Shown here: positions 45,452-56,393 of the stretch, piece after piece
How positions within the stretch are numbered: the first letter of the stretch is position 1
Layout of the letters: each line of letters starts with the position of its first letter
Assembly: GCA_012972835.1 (NCBI GenBank)
Contig: JABDHK010000019.1
Span: 1 to 64,000, forward strand
Source: Chlorobiaceae bacterium
GTDB lineage: Bacteria; Bacteroidota; Chlorobiia; Chlorobiales; Chlorobiaceae
Length of the DNA: 64,000 bases
Direction of reading: 5' to 3'
Translations under genes and position numbers: made by a program
The notes under the pieces: generated by a model
Told to the model about the DNA's origin: nothing
The model's database searches: none
Seen by the model: only the letters and a program-made list of their open reading frames with translations

Positions 45452-45515
45452 AATTAATTCACATAAAAAAAATTTTCTGGCCAATATTTGAAAGATGCCT
45501 GTGCCTTGTATGTGA

Positions 45516-47933
45516 TTATTTTACCGCAAAACTTACCAGTTTGTCGGGCACAACAATTTCACGGACGATTGTTTGCCCCTCAAGAAATTTAATGACCGAT
45601 TCAACCTTTTTTGCTTCGGCGAGCAGCGATTCTTTCGGGCTTTTTGCTGGTGCAAGGAAGGTGCCTCTCAGTTTCCCATTGATCTGAACAGCAATTGTCA
45701 GGACACTATCTTCGACCAGTTTCGGGTCAAACAATGGAAATGGTTTTGCACTGATTGAAGAGCTGTGGCCGATGGCTTCCCAAAGTTCCTCTGCAATATG
45801 CGGTGCGTATGGTGCAAGCAGGATGAGCAGAGTTTCAACAGCGTTCCGGTTCTTGCAGCCAGCCTTTTGCAGTTCGTTGACAAAGACCATCATCTCGGCG
45901 ATAGCGGTATTGAATTTGAGATTTTCAGTGTCTTCGCCGACTTTCTTGATAGTTTTATGCATGCGTCTCAGCAGCTCTTCGGGCATTGCTTCAAGGGTAA
46001 GTGAAGCCGCCGGAGATTCATGTTCCGGATAGATCAATCGCCACACTTTCGACAGAAAGCGGCTGATCCCTTCAATACCATTGGTGTTCCAAGGTTTGAC
46101 CTGTTCAAGAGGGCCGAGAAACATTTCATAGAGGCGGACAGCATCAGCGCCGTACCGTTCCAGAACGTGGTCAGCCGGGATAACATTGCCTCGTGATTTC
46201 GACATTTTTTCATTGTCTTCTCCAAGAATCATTCCCTGGTTGAAAAGTCTCTTGAACGGTTCCTTTGAACTGACAACACCGATATCGAAAAGAACCTTGT
46301 GCCAGAATCTTGCATAGAGGAGATGAAGGACAGCATGTTCAGCACCGCCGATATAGAGGTCAACATTCATCCAGTACCGCTCTTTTGCGGGATCAATGAG
46401 TTGCTCGCTGTTGGCGGGATCGATAAAACGGAGATAGTACCAGCAGCTTCCTGCCCATTGAGGCATGGTGTTTGTCTCTCTTCTGAATGCGCCGTATTCA
46501 TCGTTTCCGTAAAGCCATTCAGGAATGTTGGCTAATGGAGATTCACCGGTTGACGAAGGATGGTAGGCTTCGACCTCCGGTAGAACCAGAGGCAGATTGG
46601 TTTCCAGACGAAGTGAACCATCTTCGTAATGCTTGATCGGGATAGGTTCTCCCCAGTAACGCTGGCGGCTGAATATCCAGTCGCGGAGTTTATAGTTAAC
46701 CTTTCTTTCGCCAACTTTTTTTCTTTCAAGCCATGATGCCATGCGCTCAAAAGCTTCAGCAAAGGTGAGTCCGTCGAGAGTGATCTCGCTGTTGGAGGAG
46801 TTGACACAAAAGCTCTCCTTTCCTTCAAACACTTGTTCCTGAACATCATGAGGGCTTTTAATGACCTCAATGATGGGGAGGTTGTATTGCCTGGCAAACT
46901 CCCAGTCTCTGCTGTCATGGGCCGGAACCGACATGATTGCTCCGGTACCGTAGCTTGTCAACACAAAGTCTGAGATCCAGACCGGAAGAGGCTGGCCGGT
47001 TGCAGGGTTAATGGCATAAGAACCGGTAAAAACGCCTGCTTTCTCTTTTTGAAGACCAGTTCGTTCCAGTTCTGTTTTCAGTTTTGCCTGGCCAATATAG
47101 CTTTTAACTTCAATCAGCTGTCCGGCAGTAGCAAGCTTTTCAGCAAGGGGATGTTCGGGTGAAATGACAAGGTAGGTGGCACCGAAAAGGGTGTCGGGCC
47201 GGGTTGTATAGACTCTCAGTTTTTTGTTGTGGCAGGGGAGTTCAAAATCAATATCGACTCCTTCCGAACGTCCAATCCAGTTGCGCTGCATCTGTTTGAC
47301 GTTTTCCGGCCAATCAAGCTCTTCAAGATCGGCAAGCAGTCGATCGGCATACGCTGTTATTTTTAATACCCATTGCCGCAAAGGGCGGCGGACAACCGTG
47401 TATCCCTCTGAAATTTTTTCCTCAACCTCTTCATTGGCAAGAACGGTCTTGAGCTCTTCGCACCAGTTAACGTCAACTTTCGACATATAGGCCAGTCCAC
47501 GCTCATAGAGCTTGAGAAAAATCCACTGAGTCCATTTCACATATCCGGTATCGGTGGTATTTATCTCTCTCTGCCAGTCGTAGGAGAAACCCATTGCCTG
47601 AAGGGTCTCCTTGAAACTCCTGATGTTATTTTCAGTAGTTGTTTTCGGGTGGGTTCCTGTTTTAATGGCAAACTGTTCAGCTGGCAGTCCAAAAGCATCC
47701 CATCCCATCGGGTGCAGCACATTGAAGCCGCAGCTTCTTTTGTATCGAGCTGTGATATCCGAAGCGGTGTATCCTTCAAGATGTCCTACATGGAGCCCGG
47801 TGCCGCTTGGATAGGGAAACATGTCGAGCACATAGTATTTTGGCTTGCCAGCATCCTCCCCCGATGTAAAGGTATTGTGCTTCTGCCAGGAAGCCTGCCA
47901 TTTTTGTTCTATTGCTGAAAATTCGTACTTCAT
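45516..47933 (-). CDS. leuS: Leucyl-tRNA synthetase
   Basis: Charges tRNA-Leu. The 805 residues carry the class I HIGH motif as HVGHLEGY in PYPSGTGLHVGHLEGYTASD, the KMSKS motif (NEKMSKSRGNV), and an editing domain between (GTGAIMSVPAHDSRDWEFA). The C-terminal anticodon-binding and LIRS-like parts are present (LRGTFLAPAKSPKESLL). All catalytic elements look intact. Confidence 0.97.
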   Translation of the reverse strand: MKYEFSAIEQKWQASWQKHNTFTSGEDAGKPKYYVLDMFPYPSGTGLHVGHLEGYTASDITARYKRSCGFNVLHPMGWDAFGLPAEQFAIKTGTHPKTTTENNIRSFKETLQAMGFSYDWQREINTTDTGYVKWTQWIFLKLYERGLAYMSKVDVNWCEELKTVLANEEVEEKISEGYTVVRRPLRQWVLKITAYADRLLADLEELDWPENVKQMQRNWIGRSEGVDIDFELPCHNKKLRVYTTRPDTLFGATYLVISPEHPLAEKLATAGQLIEVKSYIGQAKLKTELERTGLQKEKAGVFTGSYAINPATGQPLPVWISDFVLTSYGTGAIMSVPAHDSRDWEFARQYNLPIIEVIKSPHDVQEQVFEGKESFCVNSSNSEITLDGLTFAEAFERMASWLERKKVGERKVNYKLRDWIFSRQRYWGEPIPIKHYEDGSLRLETNLPLVLPEVEAYHPSSTGESPLANIPEWLYGNDEYGAFRRETNTMPQWAGSCWYYLRFIDPANSEQLIDPAKERYWMNVDLYIGGAEHAVLHLLYARFWHKVLFDIGVVSSKEPFKRLFNQGMILGEDNEKMSKSRGNVIPADHVLERYGADAVRLYEMFLGPLEQVKPWNTNGIEGISRFLSKVWRLIYPEHESPAASLTLEAMPEELLRRMHKTIKKVGEDTENLKFNTAIAEMMVFVNELQKAGCKNRNAVETLLILLAPYAPHIAEELWEAIGHSSSISAKPFPLFDPKLVEDSVLTIAVQINGKLRGTFLAPAKSPKESLLAEAKKVESVIKFLEGQTIVREIVVPDKLVSFAVK

Positions 47934-48021
47934 GGTTTTTTGATGATGACGTTGTATTCCTCTGAAACAGTTCAGACAGAGTCAATACAATCGTGCCTTG
48001 AACTATGAAAAAGGAGATAAT

Positions 48022-48058
48022 AAAAAAGGCAGTGCCGGTTTAACTGCACTGCCTTTTT
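48022..48058 (-). terminator. Intrinsic terminator of pnp
   Basis: GGCAGTGC (48028-48035) pairs with GCACTGCC (48046-48053), flanked by six A on one side and five T on the other. On the minus strand it lies 14 bases after the pnp stop, so it separates pnp from leuS. It could work in both directions. Confidence 0.85.
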
Positions 48059-48071
48059 AAGTTGGTCGTGT

Positions 48072-50252
48072 TTACTTGTTTTCGTTGCCCGGCTCCTCTG
48101 CCTGGTCAACAGCTTTTATTGAAAGGGCAAAGCGCATTTTTCCGGTACGTGGATCTTTGCGGACTTCAACCAGTTTAACCTTCACCTTGTCACCGACTTT
48201 CAGGTGATCGCTGGCTTTATTGACTCTCTCTTTTGCTATTTCAGAGATGTGCACCAGACCATCTGTTTTTGGAAGAAATTCAACAAAAGCGCCAAGTTCA
48301 TCACGAACATCTTTAACCTTTCCGATGTAGATCGTGCCAACTTCAGGCTTTGCTGTAAGGCTTTTGATAGTGGCAAGTGCAGCATTGGTTCCTTCACTGG
48401 TCGAACAGGCAATGGTAACGGTTCCATCGTCCGCAATGTTGATTTCCGCACCGGTCTCTTCCGTAATACTGCGGATAGTTTCTCCACCCTTGCCGATAAT
48501 CATGCCGATGCAGTCAACCGGCACTTTTATGGTTGTAAGTTTTGGTGCAAAGTTGGCAAGGTCAAGGCGGGAAGAGGGGATAGCCTCCTCCATTTTGTCG
48601 AGGATGTGCAGCCGTCCTCTGCGGGCCTGCTCAAGAGCAGTTTCAAGGATATGATAGTCAAGACCGTCAATCTTGATGTCCATCTGGCAGGCTGTAATAC
48701 CATCTCTGGTGCCGGCAACCTTGAAATCCATATCACCAAGATGATCCTCATTGCCGAGAATATCAGAAAGCACAGCGTAGGACTCTCCCTCCTTGATCAG
48801 TCCCATGGCGATGCCTGATACTGGTTTTCTGATTGGAACACCTCCATCCATCAATGCCAGGGTTCCACCGCATACTGAAGCCATTGAAGATGAGCCGTTC
48901 GACTCAAGGATGTCCGAAACGATTCTTATGGTATAGGGGAACTCAACGTCGGTCGGGGCAACCATTTTAATGGATCGCTCTGCAAGATTGCCGTGACCGA
49001 TTTCCCGGCGACCGATGCTTCCAAGTCTTCCAACCTCACCGACGCAAAACGGCGGAAAGTTGTAGTGGAGGAAGAATTTTTTATCAGCACTGTTTGTCAG
49101 GTTATCAACTGACTGGGCATCTTTATTGGTGCCAAGGGTAATGGTTACAAGAGCCTGTGTCTCTCCTCTTGTAAAGAGTGCAGAGCCGTGGGCTCTCGGG
49201 ATGACACCAAGTTCTATGCTGATCGGGCGAACCTGGTCAAGGGCTCTGCCGTCAAGGCGTTTTGCGTCATCAAGAATCATGTGGCGCATTACTCTCTTTT
49301 CGACCGAGTGGATCTGCTCTTCAATGATATGAGCGTTCAGGCAGAGGGCTTTGGCTGGATCAGCGGCAAGATCCTCGCTGCTTATTGAGGCCTTGAAGTG
49401 CTCAATGATTGATTCTATGGACTCTTTGTAGATGTGGGCAGTTTGATCGGCACGATCTTCTTTTTTAAGCGGAGTATAGGCAAGCTCTTTGAGGCGGACT
49501 TCACAACAACCGCGAATAACTTCGGTAAGCTCTGCCGGAATGAGAGTTGGATTAAAGGGGCGGATTGGTTTGGCAACCTCGGCAGCAATCTCGTTCTGGA
49601 GTGCAGAGAGTTTGCGGATAGCATCGTGTCCGAATTTGATGGCATCAAGCATCTCGGCTTCTGAAATCTCTTTCATTTCACCTTCAAGCATACAGATGGT
49701 ATCTATCGTGCCGCCGATGCAGATATCAATGTCACTCTCAAGAAGCTCGTTAACATCAGGATTAATGACAAACAGGCCGTTGATTCTGCCAACCCGTACT
49801 TCGGACATCGGGTTGTGGAAAGGAATGTCGGAGACCATGATGGCGGTTGATGCAGCCAGACCGCCGAGCACATCGGCATCATTGATCTGGTCGGAAGAGA
49901 TAACGGTTACAATGATCTGGGTTTCATAGAGGTAGCTGTCGGGAAAGAGCGGTCTGAGTGCCCGGTCTATCAATCGTGCTGAAAGAATCTCTTTTTCGGA
50001 AGGGCGGCTTTCACGTTTGAAAAAACCTCCCGGGAATTTGCCGGCAGCTGAATATTTTTCACGGTATTCAACCTGTAGTGGAAAATAGTCCTGATTTGGT
50101 GGAGGTGTTTTTTTGCTTGATACCACTGTTGCAAGAACCATAGTGTCGCCCATACGGACTACTACAGCGCCGTCTGCCTGCTTAGCCATCTTGCCGGTTT
50201 CGATAGAGATTATCTTCCCCTGGCCGAGATCAATTTTCTTGTTAATAATCAT
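48072..50252 (-). CDS. pnp: Polynucleotide phosphorylase
   Basis: A 3'-5' phosphorolytic ribonuclease of the degradosome. The 726 residues show two RNase PH domains ([20 protein letters not shown], the second with [20 protein letters not shown]), a KH domain ([14 protein letters not shown]) and a C-terminal S1 domain ([20 protein letters not shown]). The layout is complete. The leader upstream of 50252 (about 180 bases) is the usual place for autoregulation but no structure was identified. Confidence 0.97.
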   Translation of the reverse strand: MIINKKIDLGQGKIISIETGKMAKQADGAVVVRMGDTMVLATVVSSKKTPPPNQDYFPLQVEYREKYSAAGKFPGGFFKRESRPSEKEILSARLIDRALRPLFPDSYLYETQIIVTVISSDQINDADVLGGLAASTAIMVSDIPFHNPMSEVRVGRINGLFVINPDVNELLESDIDICIGGTIDTICMLEGEMKEISEAEMLDAIKFGHDAIRKLSALQNEIAAEVAKPIRPFNPTLIPAELTEVIRGCCEVRLKELAYTPLKKEDRADQTAHIYKESIESIIEHFKASISSEDLAADPAKALCLNAHIIEEQIHSVEKRVMRHMILDDAKRLDGRALDQVRPISIELGVIPRAHGSALFTRGETQALVTITLGTNKDAQSVDNLTNSADKKFFLHYNFPPFCVGEVGRLGSIGRREIGHGNLAERSIKMVAPTDVEFPYTIRIVSDILESNGSSSMASVCGGTLALMDGGVPIRKPVSGIAMGLIKEGESYAVLSDILGNEDHLGDMDFKVAGTRDGITACQMDIKIDGLDYHILETALEQARRGRLHILDKMEEAIPSSRLDLANFAPKLTTIKVPVDCIGMIIGKGGETIRSITEETGAEINIADDGTVTIACSTSEGTNAALATIKSLTAKPEVGTIYIGKVKDVRDELGAFVEFLPKTDGLVHISEIAKERVNKASDHLKVGDKVKVKLVEVRKDPRTGKMRFALSIKAVDQAEEPGNENK

Positions 50253-50432
50253 GAATATCTTTGAAAGTGTGATAAAAATGCTGTCCGGTTTTTTTCATGC
50301 ATAGGTCTCCCTCTTCCGGCCATAAGCTCAATGCAGAGTTCACTGTTTTGCTGCCATGCTGAAAACAACGACCGCGTCATTAAATATAATACAAAAAAGT
50401 CTGTTCCGGTAACCTTGATCTTTCACCGCGTA

Positions 50433-51284
50433 TCATGCATCTATCTTCCCATTGTCGATAAGCCTCACCGCTCCTGAGTACATGGCAAGAAGCAGCAGGT
50501 ACTTCCTGCCTGTTTCAGCAGTTTCAACTGGTTCAAAGGTTGCTTCATCGACAAAACCGACATAGTCGGAGCGGCATCCGGGTGTTCGGTTAATCATCGC
50601 TTCGATCTCTTCAGCAATGGTAAGAAGATTATGTGCCTGTTCGCCAACCCTTTGCTGGGCATGGCAGATTCCCTTGTAAAGGATGGTGGCGGCATCACGC
50701 TCCTCGTTTGAGAGGTAGATATTTCTCGAGCTTACCGCGAGTCCATTTTTTTCCCTGACAATTGGTGCCCCGATAATTTTAATATCCATATTGAGATCTT
50801 CAACAAGCCGACGGATGACCGCGAGTTGCTGTGCATCCTTTTCACCGAAGATGGCTATATGAGGTTTTGTGATATTCAGCAGCTTGGTCACTATGGTGGC
50901 CACTCCTTTAAAATGGCCAGGCCTCCGTTCTCCTTCGAACCTGCTGGCTACACCGCTGCATTCAACCGTTGTCTGGGAGTGTTCGGGATAGATACTTCCA
51001 GTTTCAGGAGCGAAAAGGTAGTCGACCCCAGCCGATTTTGCAAGGGCGGCATCCTTTTCAAAAGGTCGCGGGTATAGGTGGAGATCTTCGTTCACTCCAA
51101 ACTGAGTGGGGTTTACGAAAATGGTGAGAATAATGATGCCTGCGCTCTCTCGGGCAAGTTTTACAAGACTCAGATGGCCTTCGTGCAGCGCACCCATCGT
51201 CATGACGACGCCTATACACTGCCTGTTGAGCCGAAGTTTTTCGGCAATGGCCTGCATCTGCCCAGGTTCAGTGATGATCTGCAT
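50433..51284 (-). CDS. panC: Pantothenate synthetase
   Basis: Joins pantoate and beta-alanine with ATP, in coenzyme A synthesis. The 283 residues have [18 protein letters not shown] (HIGH-like), [36 protein letters not shown] and [12 protein letters not shown], then [13 protein letters not shown]. The gene's first 17 bases overlap the end of rsmI, so it is translationally coupled to it. Confidence 0.95.
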   Translation of the reverse strand: MQIITEPGQMQAIAEKLRLNRQCIGVVMTMGALHEGHLSLVKLARESAGIIILTIFVNPTQFGVNEDLHLYPRPFEKDAALAKSAGVDYLFAPETGSIYPEHSQTTVECSGVASRFEGERRPGHFKGVATIVTKLLNITKPHIAIFGEKDAQQLAVIRRLVEDLNMDIKIIGAPIVREKNGLAVSSRNIYLSNEERDAATILYKGICHAQQRVGEQAHNLLTIAEEIEAMINRTPGCRSDYVGFVDEATFEPVETAETGRKYLLLLAMYSGAVRLIDNGKIDA

Positions 51285-52002
51285 GGTCGGTTTCTGATTT
51301 GATTATTTTTTTTCCGGCAGGATGAACAACGACAACAAACTCTCCTCTGGTTTTTCCATCTGCAAGCCGTTGACGGATCTCTTCAATGGTTCCTGTAATA
51401 TACTCTTCATGTATTTTTGTCATCTCCCGTCCGATAAAAATCTCTGCATCTGGAACAATATTGCTGAGTTCATCAAGAAGCTTCATGATTCTGTATGGCG
51501 ACTCATAAACCACAAAGGAGGCTTGCAGCGCAGCTAAATATTCAAGCCGGCTTTTACGCCCTTTTTTATGCGGAAGAAAACCCGCAAAGAAAAAATTGTT
51601 GACCGGCAAAGGGCATGCTGAAAGTGCAGCTGTCAGTGCACATGCTCCGGGAATCGGGATAACTTTCAGGTTCCGTTCATGCAGGGCGTGCAGCAGCGCA
51701 TATCCGGGATCGCTGATAACTGGGGTACCAGCATCGGTGATGAGAGAGATATCACTACCCTCTTCAAGGAGAGCGATAATGTGGGCGATAGCTTTTGGCT
51801 CATTGTAGTTGTGGTAACTGATAAGCTTTTTGCCGGTAATATCGAAATGCTTGAGAAGAATCGATGCGCGGCGCGTATCTTCACAGGCGATAGCTCCGGA
51901 TTGACCAAGAACTTTTATGGCCCGCAGGGTAATGTCTTCGAGATTACCGAGAGGCGTTGCAACAACGTAAAGTGTTCCGGTATGTAAATGTGGGGTTTGC
52001 AA
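51268..52002 (-). CDS. rsmI: 16S rRNA 2'-O-methyltransferase RsmI
   Basis: Methylates the ribose of C1402 in 16S rRNA. The 244 residues of the TP-methylase fold begin [20 protein letters not shown] and carry [34 protein letters not shown] and [11 protein letters not shown], all family hallmarks. It is the first gene of the rsmI-panC pair, overlapping panC by 17 bases, and is divergent from the OppF-like ATPase gene. Confidence 0.95.
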   Translation of the reverse strand: MQTPHLHTGTLYVVATPLGNLEDITLRAIKVLGQSGAIACEDTRRASILLKHFDITGKKLISYHNYNEPKAIAHIIALLEEGSDISLITDAGTPVISDPGYALLHALHERNLKVIPIPGACALTAALSACPLPVNNFFFAGFLPHKKGRKSRLEYLAALQASFVVYESPYRIMKLLDELSNIVPDAEIFIGREMTKIHEEYITGTIEEIRQRLADGKTRGEFVVVVHPAGKKIIKSETDHADHH

Positions 52003-52099
52003 GGGTAAAAGACAGACTTGAACGAAGGGTTTGTTATGGTAAATTCACACTGGTATTTATTATACTAATAAAAATACGATAAACAGCGTTCAGTTAACG

Positions 52100-53086
52100 A
52101 TGAAGGATCAAAAGCCATTACTGTCAGTCAAGGAGCTGCGGGTACATTTTTTTGAAAGGAAGAACAGTGGTTTTGGCAAACCAGTCTCGATACCGGTTGT
52201 CAACGGGGTTTCATTTGATGTTTTTCAGGGAGAGACGCTTGGCCTGGTAGGTGAGTCAGGCTGCGGTAAAACCACACTTGGCAGAGCACTGATTCGTCTG
52301 GGCCGTTCTGTTGTGACGGGAAAGATTGAGTTTGAAGGGCAGGAAATATCCGGTATCGGAAATCGTGAATTCCGCGCTCTGCGCAAGCAGATACAGATGA
52401 TTTTTCAGGATCCCTTCGGTTCACTGAACCCACGCCTTACCGTCGGGCAGATGCTCGAGGAGGTTTTGCTTGTCCATGGTATTGCCCGTGGGGAGGCCGC
52501 CCGTAAGCGGATTAAAGAGCTGCTTGATCTTGTTGGTTTGAGTCGGGAATATTTCAACCGTTATCCCCATGAGTTTTCAGGAGGGCAGCGCCAGCGCATC
52601 GGTATTGCAAGGGCACTGGCAGTCAACCCGAAATTCATTATCTGCGATGAGCCAGTTTCTGCTCTCGACGTTTCAATTCAGTCGCAGATCATTAATCTGC
52701 TCAAGGATCTTCAGAGAGATCTCGGTTTGACCTATCTTTTTATTGCCCATGATCTTTCGGTTGTTGAATATATATCTGACAGGGTTGCGGTCATGTATCT
52801 TGGAAAGATTGTGGAGATTGCCGATTCCAGTGAGCTATACGCCAACCCCCGTCATCCCTATACAAGAGCGCTTCTTTCGGCCATCCCCAATCCTGAAATC
52901 GGCGCAAAAAAAGAACGGATTCTTTTAAAGGGAGATCTACCCGGGCCCATGCAGATTCCCTCTGGATGTGGTTTTCATCCACGTTGTCCAGAAGTGATGG
53001 CCGAGTGCAGACTCATGGAACCAAACCTTAAAGAGCTCAATATTAATAGTAATGGACACAAGGTAAGCTGCCTGCTTTATGAATAA
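52100..53086 (+). CDS. Oligopeptide/dipeptide-type ABC transporter ATP-binding protein (OppF-like)
   Basis: A 328-residue ATPase with Walker A GESGCGKTTLGR, the ABC signature SGGQRQRIGIARAL, Walker B IICDEPVSALDVS, and the C-terminal oligopeptide extension with the Cys-rich HPRCP segment. The length and tail are those of DppF/OppF. No permease, binding protein or second ATPase lies adjacent, so it is an orphan here. Its end overlaps sppA by eight bases, a coupling that links peptide transport to peptide degradation. Confidence 0.9.
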   Translation: MKDQKPLLSVKELRVHFFERKNSGFGKPVSIPVVNGVSFDVFQGETLGLVGESGCGKTTLGRALIRLGRSVVTGKIEFEGQEISGIGNREFRALRKQIQMIFQDPFGSLNPRLTVGQMLEEVLLVHGIARGEAARKRIKELLDLVGLSREYFNRYPHEFSGGQRQRIGIARALAVNPKFIICDEPVSALDVSIQSQIINLLKDLQRDLGLTYLFIAHDLSVVEYISDRVAVMYLGKIVEIADSSELYANPRHPYTRALLSAIPNPEIGAKKERILLKGDLPGPMQIPSGCGFHPRCPEVMAECRLMEPNLKELNINSNGHKVSCLLYE

Positions 53087-54893
53087 TACGAACACACCTA
53101 AAAAAAAGCGGGGCTGTTTCCGCAACGGTTGCCTGGCTTTCATCATTATTTTTATCCTGTTTTGTGGCGGCATGTTTTGGGCTCTTCGCTCTTCACATAG
53201 CCTTCCTGACCGTTTTGTGCTCTGCATACCGCTTGGCGGAACCATCAGTGAGACTCGCCATGAAAGCTCCTCGCTTCCATTTTTCTCTTCCCGTGAATCG
53301 CTCTCTCTGCAGGAAATCTTGTTTATCCTTGATCATGCCGCAACAGATGAGCGCATCAAGGAGGTGCTTCTTGATATTGGAGGGCTGCAGGCAACTCCAG
53401 CCAAGATAGCTGAAATCCGGCAGGCTGTTGAACATGCGCGCCGGGGGGGCAAAAAAGTCACAGCCCTTCTTCACTCTGCCGAGGATAACGATTACCTCCT
53501 TGCTGCGGCGTGTGACTCCATTATTATTGAACGTGGCGGATTTCTTCTGCTTGATGGACTCAAGGCGGAAACACTCTTTTATACCACTCCGTTTGGAAAA
53601 TTAGGTGTTTCGTTTCAGGCCGCACAATGGAAAAAGTACAAGAGCGGTATCGAACCCTTTCTTCTGACAGGGTCAAGCAAGGAGTCGCTTGAAGAGATTA
53701 ATGTGCTGCTTGACGAGGTGTTTGATGATTATCTGGGTTACCTGTCCAAACGGCGCGGGATTACTCGTGACGCTTTAACATCGCTTATGAACTCTGAACC
53801 GCTGATGTCGGCCGGGAGGGCTAAAGAGCTCAAACTGGTCGATGGCATAGCATCTTCCTGGGAGTTGCAGCGATCATTGACGAAGAAAATAACTGGAAAG
53901 GATTTGACAAGCGATAATGATGCTTATGTACGGGCTGCACAGTATCGTTCTGCTGTTGAATGGCCTCTTAAGGCAGAAAGTGATGAAAGCATTGCTGTTG
54001 TTACGCTTTCGGGCATGATTGTTCGTTCTGCAGGCAGTGGTGCCGGGGAGGTGAGTGAAGGCATTGATGTTGAGACTCTGAGAAACTCCCTTGATTCGGC
54101 TTTGGAGAACAACAAGGTCAAAGCTATTGTCCTGCGTATTGACAGCCCGGGCGGCGATGCCCTTGCCTCCTCCGATATGCTTCAGATGCTTGATGCAGCT
54201 GCGAAGAGGAAACCTCTTGTGGTCTCCATGTCGGGTGTGGCAGCATCCGGCGGCTATATGGCAGCACTCGCAGGCAAAACCATCTACGCCGAGCCACTGA
54301 CTATTACCGGATCAATAGGGGTCTATGCCCTGAAACCCAATATCAAAGGGCTTGCGGAAAAAATCGGACTGGGTCGTACCGTCGTCACTCGAGGCAGGTA
54401 TGCCGATGCCAATACGCTTTTCAAACCGCTTGAAGGAGATGCATACAACAAATTTGTTGCAGCGGCTGGGGAGGTCTATTACGATTTTATCGGAAAAGTT
54501 GCAGCGTCAAGAAAGATGAGGATTGCGCAGGTTGACTCTGTTGCCGGGGGAAGGGTCTGGACAGGAAGTCGCGCGATGAAAGCAGGTCTTGTTGACCGAA
54601 TGGGAGGACTTTTTGATGCCATTCATGCTGCACAGCTTCTCGCAAAGATCGATCCAGCAAAACACCCCAAACTTGTGCTCTATCCAGTGCAGAAAGCCTG
54701 GTGGGAATTTCTCCGGCAGGGAAGTGATACCGGCCTGGCTGAAAGAATATCAGCTGCCATCAAAAAACAGCTGTTACATGAGTTCATTCCTGAGCATCAG
54801 TTCAGTACCATGGAGGCTTATTATGAGATGCTGATGGTGTCCGGTCAGCTTCATATGCTTGCCGTTATGCCCTGTGAAATCACTATCCGCTGA
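53079..54893 (+). CDS. sppA: Signal peptide peptidase SppA (long form)
   Basis: Degrades cleaved signal peptides at the inner membrane. The 604 residues include one N-terminal anchor (CLAFIIIFILFCGGMFWAL) and two tandem peptidase domains, as in E. coli SppA (618). The Ser/Lys dyad is visible: K188 in KKYKSGIEPF and S390 in SGVAASGGYMAAL. It follows and overlaps the OppF-like gene. Expected to be membrane-bound, facing the periplasm. Confidence 0.95.
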   Translation: MNNTNTPKKKRGCFRNGCLAFIIIFILFCGGMFWALRSSHSLPDRFVLCIPLGGTISETRHESSSLPFFSSRESLSLQEILFILDHAATDERIKEVLLDIGGLQATPAKIAEIRQAVEHARRGGKKVTALLHSAEDNDYLLAAACDSIIIERGGFLLLDGLKAETLFYTTPFGKLGVSFQAAQWKKYKSGIEPFLLTGSSKESLEEINVLLDEVFDDYLGYLSKRRGITRDALTSLMNSEPLMSAGRAKELKLVDGIASSWELQRSLTKKITGKDLTSDNDAYVRAAQYRSAVEWPLKAESDESIAVVTLSGMIVRSAGSGAGEVSEGIDVETLRNSLDSALENNKVKAIVLRIDSPGGDALASSDMLQMLDAAAKRKPLVVSMSGVAASGGYMAALAGKTIYAEPLTITGSIGVYALKPNIKGLAEKIGLGRTVVTRGRYADANTLFKPLEGDAYNKFVAAAGEVYYDFIGKVAASRKMRIAQVDSVAGGRVWTGSRAMKAGLVDRMGGLFDAIHAAQLLAKIDPAKHPKLVLYPVQKAWWEFLRQGSDTGLAERISAAIKKQLLHEFIPEHQFSTMEAYYEMLMVSGQLHMLAVMPCEITIR

Positions 54894-54957
54894 ATTATTT
54901 TCCTTCCCCGCCGCAGCAATGCTGATTCTTTCGGCGGGGGAGCATCTGCTTATACTG

Positions 54958-56281
54958 TTAAAACTTATAGGTCAAAGAGCTCTGAGCCCTGATTGCGTTG
55001 CTTTCGGGAATATTGTTGTAGTCGGTTTTCCAATCTGAAAGCTGCAATCCAAGGATAAAATTTGGGGTTATTTTTTTGATAAAAGTAGCGAAAATAGTCT
55101 GATTCAGAGTTCTTCCGCCGAGAGGGAGGTCATTATCATTCGGGTTGTCAATACCGGCCCCGATACTGAGAGTTGCTGAAGGGGAGAAGTTGTATCTGAG
55201 TGAAGCCCATCCGCCTCTTGATCGGATATCTTTCAGTGTGGTTGTATTAACGCCCTGAACAATTCCTCCATAATAGTCGTCGAGATTCGAGCCGGTAAAG
55301 CATTCGCCGGCAAAGGTGAATTGTTCATTGAGGGGCATCAAGAGTTCCATATTGCATGACCATGAGTCAAGCGTTTTATGATTTCCTGATTTATCGGTGT
55401 CCCACTCCTCCTGGCCGTAATGGCCCGAAACAGCAATGGATGCCGGTTGGTTATCCACCAGCAGCGGTTCGGAAAAAGCAATTTTTCCCTGGATTGTTGG
55501 CATATTGGCATCTTTCCCTGGATCGGTGTTCCATGTGTCAGCGAGGATGTTTGTTTCGCCGATTGTTCTGGAAGCTGCGGCGACAAGCTCAATACGGCTT
55601 TTTTCTCCGGTCGAAAATCCCTTGGTGAGTCTCAGCTGAGGGTGGCGGGCACCAATATTTCCGGCAGCCCACATAATAGCAGGATCATCGACAAACGGGA
55701 TCAGTGAAGAGATTACATCCCAGGTCTGACCTGCGAGAATGCTGAAATCGGAAGTTGGCCAGTAAGCCTTGAGGTATGCGTGACGCATTCTTGGGATCAT
55801 GTTGTTTTCGGTACCTCCACCAAGAAAATCAATTTCAATGTTTCCGGAAAGCTTTATGGAATCTGTATCCGGACCGCTGAGGTTCAGGCCGAGCCTTGTG
55901 GCTGTACCTGTAAGATCCCATTCGTTATCATGATTATTGAGATTTTCGGGACGAACCCACGAAGCGATATTGCCGGGATATATTTTTCCGGTATCGTATG
56001 AAGCGTCAAAGCGGGCAAAACCGTAGAGCTCAACCTTGACGCCGGAAGAGGGCGCTACCGCTACACTATTCAGTGGGTCAATTTTTTTTTTCAGAAATAT
56101 TTGCGTCTGCTGTGACGGGTGGGGGTGTTTTTACCAGCGATTTCAGTTCGGCAAGTTCCTGCTCAAGACGGCTTATGCGAGCATCCACACTTTCCGCAGT
56201 TTGGGCGGCATGGCAGGGTGCTGTAATAAAAAGTGTTCCGGCAAGCAGCAGGGTATAACTGAGCTTTTCCCTTGCATTCAT
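54958..56281 (-). CDS. DcaP-like outer membrane porin, interrupted by a frameshift in an A-tract
   Basis: The gene starts at 56281 with a signal peptide (LSYTLLLAGTLFITAPCHAA) and a coiled coil (RISRLEQELAELKSLV), then breaks at a run of ten A residues (56082-56091): the first frame stops at 56078 after ADANISEKKN. With nine A residues it reads on as DPLNSVAVAPSSGVKVELYG through to 54958, a ~440-residue beta-barrel porin ending in LTYKF. The layout, coiled coil then barrel, is that of DcaP-type trimeric channels. The remaining codons are clean with no other lesions, so the gene is either phase-off, expressed by slippage, or miscalled in the run. Confidence 0.85.
56082..56091 (-). repeat. Ten-base A homopolymer at the frameshift of the porin gene
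   Basis: The coding strand holds ten A residues; nine would keep the porin in frame. This is the second 10-base A/T tract at a frame break in an outer-membrane-protein gene of the window (the other is at 24945-24954). Confidence 0.75.
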
Positions 56282-56393
56282 GAAGGTCTCCCTACGATTT
56301 TATTATGAATCTATTTTAACAGAGTTAAATATAGGGAGAGAGTCCACAATTTCTTTACTGTTTTTAATGGACAGAGCCGGTATAAATGGACAA

